This document shows, piece after piece, positions 60,564-64,000 of a DNA stretch of 64,000 nt (positions within the stretch are counted from its first letter, which is position 1; each line of letters begins with the position of its first letter). This stretch comes from Nitrospirota bacterium (lineage in GTDB: Bacteria; Nitrospirota; 9FT-COMBO-42-15; HDB-SIOI813): contig JADZCV010000025.1 in the NCBI GenBank assembly GCA_020851375.1, forward strand, positions 1-64,000, read 5' to 3'. The notes beneath the pieces are model-generated. The model did no database searches. It was not told where the DNA came from and saw only the letters and a program-made list of their open reading frames with translations. The position numbers were made by a program, and so were the translations under genes.

Positions 60564-61730
60564 ATGAAAAGAACTGGTTATAGATACTTTTTCATTCTTA
60601 CCTGCCTCTTCCTTCTTACATTTTTTTCAAAAAACTCCAGGGCAGAGGATTATGCGAATGCAGATACATATATCCATGACTTCAATAACGGGATAATTGT
60701 CTATAGCGGTGTCTTTGCATTGAATAAGGATATTACACTGGATACATCTGCATATTTTAAGTATACGTTGGACCTTATCAATCCCAGCTTCTTCAGCGAG
60801 GAAGGTGAAGGCGAGGATGAAGGTCATGTGAAGGGTGATAAACCTGTGGCAGCCATTTCAGGAGCATCTGCCGCCTCTGGCAGAGGAGGGGATACGAGGA
60901 ATGAGTTAACAGCAGGTATTACTCATAACTTTGCTGATGTGATTGGTATTGAAATGTATTATGATTACAGCAAAGAAGGTGATTATACATCAAACACGCC
61001 CACTGTAACCTTTAAGAAAGACCTCTTTGAAAAGAACACAACACTTACCTTAGGCTACTCAAAGAGCATGGATCAGGTTTATGGAAAATTCATGACCGGT
61101 ACGAAAGACAGGGATACGGACAACTATTTTTTCGGTATTACTCAGGTCATCTCCCCTGTCACTGTAGCACGGGCTGGATATTCAAGGAGTAAAGTAACAG
61201 GTTTTACCTCTGAAGGGATTAGGTTGGTACCGATAGACGGGGCCACACAGGCATCATGCACTGACAAATCCGTCACATGTGTTGACGAGGTATTTCCAGA
61301 CGCACGTTCAAGGAATGCCTACTTGTTTGGCATCAATTACTACTTCAAAGATGGTTTTATAGATCTTCTGAAGAGGTCGGCCCTCAGGCTCACATTGCGC
61401 TATTACAGTGATGACTGGGATATCCACTCTCACACAGAAGAGGTTGAGTATTATAAGTACCTGTCAGATCAGAACATCATCCGGCTGAATCTCCGGTATT
61501 ATGATCAGGGTAAGGCTTTCTTTGTCAAAGATGCCTACTTGAATTCAGATTTATTTAAATCATCATCCCCTCAGCTTACTGATTTTAACTCACAACTTAT
61601 AGGCATAAAACTGACACATGCACTTGAGGATATAGAGGGAGGTTATATTGAAGGGAAATATGAATACTATACTCAGTCCATCAATGTAAATGCCAATGTT
61701 TTTATGCTTGGGGTGAGATTCAACTTCTAA
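60564..61730 (+). CDS. DUF3570 outer-membrane beta-barrel protein
   Basis: About 388 residues from the ATG at 60564, which begins a clear signal peptide (MKRTGYRYFFILTCLFLLTF). The rest alternates in beta-barrel fashion and ends in phenylalanine (VFMLGVRFNF). DUF3570 family features: DTSAYFKYTLDLINP, SGASAASGRGGDTRNELTAG and LRLTLRYYSDDWDIHSHT. The longer open frame to 60399 overlaps the DUF4266 gene and is not the start. It is linked to DUF4266 and ApbE, suggesting a flavin- or metal-related envelope function. Confidence 0.87.
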   Translation: MKRTGYRYFFILTCLFLLTFFSKNSRAEDYANADTYIHDFNNGIIVYSGVFALNKDITLDTSAYFKYTLDLINPSFFSEEGEGEDEGHVKGDKPVAAISGASAASGRGGDTRNELTAGITHNFADVIGIEMYYDYSKEGDYTSNTPTVTFKKDLFEKNTTLTLGYSKSMDQVYGKFMTGTKDRDTDNYFFGITQVISPVTVARAGYSRSKVTGFTSEGIRLVPIDGATQASCTDKSVTCVDEVFPDARSRNAYLFGINYYFKDGFIDLLKRSALRLTLRYYSDDWDIHSHTEEVEYYKYLSDQNIIRLNLRYYDQGKAFFVKDAYLNSDLFKSSSPQLTDFNSQLIGIKLTHALEDIEGGYIEGKYEYYTQSINVNANVFMLGVRFNF

Positions 61731-61747
61731 ATTAGGAGACAGGACAG

Positions 61748-62476
61748 ATGGATACAACAGGAAACGTATCTTTTGGTGTAGCATTTATCGCAGGCCTCTT
61801 ATCTTTTGTATCGCCCTGCGTGCTCCCGTTGTTACCCTCCTATGTCTCATTCATCACAGGCATGTCGTTTGAAGCAATAACCGGGGAGGAGGACAGGGCC
61901 AGGGTGAAAAGGATGACCGCTATACACTCCCTGTTTTTTATCCTCGGATTTTCCATTGTATTTGTGTCACTTGGTGCATCTGCAACATTTGTGGGTAATT
62001 TCCTGAACCAACAGCAACTCGCATTCCAGAAGGTGGGCGGCGTTATTATAATTCTGCTTGGCACACATTTTACAGGAGTCATAAACTTTGGCCTCCTGCA
62101 GAAGGACAAGCGATTTCACATAAAGGATAAACCTCTCGGATATGCAGGCTCCCTGCTTGTCGGGATTAGCTTTGCAATGGGCTGGACCCCTTGCATCGGA
62201 CCAATCCTGGCCGCTATACTTATGTACGCCACAACAACGAGCAGCATGGGCCATGGAATGGCACTCCTGTTTATTTACTCGATGGGTCTGGGCATCCCGT
62301 TTTTTCTCTCATCTCTGGCCATTAACACCTTTTTAAGTACTTTTAAAAGGATTGCCCCGTACATGAAGGTCGTAACTGTCGTAAGCGGCGTATTCCTGAT
62401 CGGGGTTGGGTTGTTGATATTCACTAATAACTTCGGTATCCTTTCCCATTATGTCACATACTGGTTTTCAGAATAA
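61748..62476 (+). CDS. CcdA/DsbD-type thiol-disulphide transmembrane transporter
   Basis: 242 residues with six hydrophobic segments. Two conserved prolyl-cysteine motifs are SFVSPCVLPLLPSYVSFITG (about 20-39) and GWTPCIGPILAAIL (about 147-160), whose cysteines relay electrons across the membrane. It keeps periplasmic thioredoxin-like proteins, such as the TlpA-like product of this cluster, reduced. This is needed for c-type cytochrome assembly, of which this genome makes a very large one. Confidence 0.93.
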   Translation: MDTTGNVSFGVAFIAGLLSFVSPCVLPLLPSYVSFITGMSFEAITGEEDRARVKRMTAIHSLFFILGFSIVFVSLGASATFVGNFLNQQQLAFQKVGGVIIILLGTHFTGVINFGLLQKDKRFHIKDKPLGYAGSLLVGISFAMGWTPCIGPILAAILMYATTTSSMGHGMALLFIYSMGLGIPFFLSSLAINTFLSTFKRIAPYMKVVTVVSGVFLIGVGLLIFTNNFGILSHYVTYWFSE

Positions 62477-63452
62477 ACGGGCGATTCCCCTTATTGCACT
62501 GTTTATTTTACTGATATCACCAATTCCGTCCTTTGCAAGAGTCTTTAAGAAGACCAGCGTATTGATGGGTACAGACATTGAACTGACTGCTTCGGATTCG
62601 GATGAGTCCAGAGTCAATACTGCATTTAATGCTGCTCTTCATGAAATAGACCGGATTGAAAATGAGATGAGCGAATGGAAAGATGGGACTCCGCTATCCA
62701 TAATCAATCAGAAGGCAGGGAAAGAGGCGGTACCCGTGCCTGAAGAGCTGTTCAATGTCCTGCTTGCGGCTCAAAAGATCTCTGAATTATCTGAGGGTGC
62801 ATTTGATGTATCGTGGGCCTCGATGAGGGGGGTGTGGAACTTTTCAAAGGGAATGGAGCATGTGCCATCCGCAGAAGATGTCAGTGAGAAGCTTTCGTTG
62901 GTCAATTATAAGGATATTGAACTGGATGGGATAAAGAAGACCGTATTTCTTAAAAGGCCAGGGATGGCCATCGGTCTCGGCGCTATTGCAAAAGGGTATG
63001 CTGTAGACAGGGCCATGCAGGCATTAGTAAACTCAGGGATTAAAAATGCAATAGTTAAGGCCGGGGGAGATATGAGGGTTCAGGGGACTGATGATGGAAA
63101 ACCATGGGAGATTGGCATACAGCACCCGAGAAACAGGGAGAAACTGTTGGGAAAGCTGGCCCTCAGCAACATCTCTATCTCTACATCCGGAGATTATGAA
63201 AGGTTCTTTATAAAAGATAACATCCTGTATCATCACATTATGAACCCTAAGACAGGCTATCCAGCCAGGGGCTGCCAGAGTGTAACCATTCTTGCTCCAG
63301 ACACCATGACATCAGATGCACTGTCAACTGCTGTCTTCGTCCTCGGCCCTGAAGAAGGTATGCAGTTGATTAAAAGTCTTCCAGGAATAGAGGGGATTAT
63401 AGTGGATAGTAATGGAGATGTGCTCCATTCACCGGGTATATACTTACATTAG
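62451..63452 (+). CDS. apbE: FAD:protein FMN transferase ApbE
   Basis: 333 residues; the start overlaps the CcdA-like gene by 26 bases. Signal-like N-terminus (AIPLIALFILLISPIPSFA), then VLMGTDIELTASD, NEMSEWKDGTPLSIINQKAG, GAIAKGYAVDRAM, HHIMNPKTGYPARGCQSVTI and TMTSDALSTAVFVLG, all ApbE family features. It links FMN covalently to Thr/Ser of target proteins outside the cytoplasm, for example in NQR/RNF complexes. No target with a clear D-x-x-(S/T)-G-A-T motif was noticed in this window. Confidence 0.94.
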   Translation: MSHTGFQNKRAIPLIALFILLISPIPSFARVFKKTSVLMGTDIELTASDSDESRVNTAFNAALHEIDRIENEMSEWKDGTPLSIINQKAGKEAVPVPEELFNVLLAAQKISELSEGAFDVSWASMRGVWNFSKGMEHVPSAEDVSEKLSLVNYKDIELDGIKKTVFLKRPGMAIGLGAIAKGYAVDRAMQALVNSGIKNAIVKAGGDMRVQGTDDGKPWEIGIQHPRNREKLLGKLALSNISISTSGDYERFFIKDNILYHHIMNPKTGYPARGCQSVTILAPDTMTSDALSTAVFVLGPEEGMQLIKSLPGIEGIIVDSNGDVLHSPGIYLH

Positions 63453-63659
63453 TAAAACGCTTCACAATTTACATTGAACTGGAATTTACCTTTTTAGGCG
63501 GTTTTTCCGGTACAAATCTTTGCGGGCTTATTAGGTGCGACAATTCTATGTTCTTCTTTATGTATATCTATGCTCTCTTTAGTCCGGTCTTCCTGGTTAA
63601 TCATTTATTTCAGGGAAAAGGCGTATGATGCCTGATACCTGTTTAATAGGAAAATTCTC

Positions 63660-63687
63660 TTGACATTTCAACTGACTGAATTATAAT
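63660..63687 (+). promoter_or_regulatory. Sigma-70 promoter of rpmH
   Basis: TTGACA at 63660-63665 and TATAAT at 63682-63687, separated by 16 bases. AAGGAGG follows about 15 bases later and then the rpmH ATG at 63710. No DnaA boxes were recognised in the 257-base gap before rpmH. Confidence 0.8.
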
Positions 63688-63709
63688 TATCTTTTTCGAA
63701 GGAGGCATT

Positions 63710-63844
63710 ATGTCGCTTACATACAGACCACACAACAAGAGCAGGAAAAGGACCCATGGCTTCAGGAGACGGATGAAGACAAAAGGCGGGAGAAATGTCT
63801 TAAGCCGTAGAAGGGCCAAGGGGCGTGCAAGGTTGACAGTTTAA
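63710..63844 (+). CDS. rpmH: 50S ribosomal protein L34
   Basis: 44 residues, below usual ORF cut-offs. The very basic sequence ([20 protein letters not shown], then [19 protein letters not shown]) is the classic L34. AAGGAGG lies six bases upstream of the ATG. Followed by rnpA, the conserved origin-region pair. Confidence 0.97.
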   Translation: MSLTYRPHNKSRKRTHGFRRRMKTKGGRNVLSRRRAKGRARLTV

Positions 63845-63863
63845 CCTATTTGAAATACCTGTA

Positions 63864-64000
63864 TTGAGTGAATCGAAATATAAGATCCGGAAGGGATGGG
63901 AATACCGGCATATTTACAAAATCGGGCGGAGAAAGGCCAGTCGTTATTTAGTCCTCTACTATGTAGAAACCAACCTTGGATACAGCCGGATTGGATTATC
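63864..64000 (+). CDS. rnpA: Ribonuclease P protein component RnpA (partial)
   Basis: The N-terminal 45 or so residues before the window ends: LSESKYKIRKGWEYRHIYKI, then GRRKASRYLVLYYVETNLGY and SRIGLS. This is the RnpA pattern of a basic helix and a conserved strand ending RIGLS. A TTG at 63864 is the best visible start; no ATG is available in frame. Follows rpmH by 19 bases. The gene continues beyond the window. Confidence 0.88.
   Translation, partial: MSESKYKIRKGWEYRHIYKIGRRKASRYLVLYYVETNLGYSRIGL

Noticed and set aside
63453-63709. Replication origin upstream of rpmH
   Set aside because: No DnaA boxes or AT-rich repeats were recognised in this gap.

Overview
The window comes from a Gram-negative, probably deep-branching respiratory bacterium. 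It encodes outer-membrane beta-barrels, lipoproteins, an RND efflux pump and a very large multiheme c-type cytochrome. The dispersed palindromic repeats and the cytochrome/porin repertoire suggest a Nitrospirota- or Desulfobacterota-like lineage, but no rRNA is present and this placement is inference. The right end (parB, parA, mnmG, mnmE, two perfect parS sites, rpmH, rnpA) is the classic arrangement near a chromosomal replication origin, so this is chromosome. I saw no clear DnaA-box cluster. No rRNA, tRNA or CRISPR was found.

Layout. 0-2.9 kb: an IS21-type element with istA, a shortened istB and a Cys-rich probable passenger gene. 3.0-4.1 kb: an acetyltransferase and a flavin-reductase-like protein. 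4.1-11.35 kb (minus strand): one tightly overlapping operon of two N6-adenine methyltransferase subunits, a truncated DUF1016 protein, a Bro-N protein, a full DUF1016 PD-(D/E)xK nuclease and a GIY-YIG/helicase protein. It is a restriction-modification or defence island that looks GC-richer than its surroundings and is bordered by gene remnants. 12-16.4 kb: a methyltransferase and a sulfotransferase/glycosyltransferase fusion. 16.9-22.7 kb: a phosphate module (porin, pstS, pstC, pstA, pstB, phoU). 22.7-32.0 kb: a nucleotidyltransferase pair, LemA and GIDE membrane proteins, two Xre regulators, a DUF2156 protein, a Cys-cluster protein, a dCache-HAMP-GAF sensor, a LolA-like protein and a peptidoglycan glycosyltransferase. 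32.1-38.5 kb: a Cus-type copper/silver efflux operon behind a promoter whose whole spacer is a palindrome, followed by small metal-domain genes.

39.8-49.4 kb is the most striking region. A GEMM-I-type riboswitch and terminator precede a haem-b-type membrane protein, a 1638-residue cytochrome with about 71 haem-binding motifs (68 CXXCH and 3 CX4CH, counted by hand), an outer-membrane beta-barrel, a membrane-anchored iron-sulphur flavoprotein and a radical SAM enzyme. I read this as a candidate trans-envelope or extracellular electron-transfer system under cyclic-dinucleotide control.

49.4-64 kb: a release-factor-like protein, an OmpA lipoprotein, a CDF transporter, a roughly 182-nt rod-shaped structured element between convergent genes, mnmA, parB, parA, a repeat-rich gap with parS, mnmG, mnmE, then a TlpA-like/DUF4266/DUF3570/CcdA/ApbE cluster and rpmH-rnpA. 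Two dispersed palindromic repeat families recur from 12.9 kb to 56.2 kb. One of them is inserted in frame inside two protein genes.
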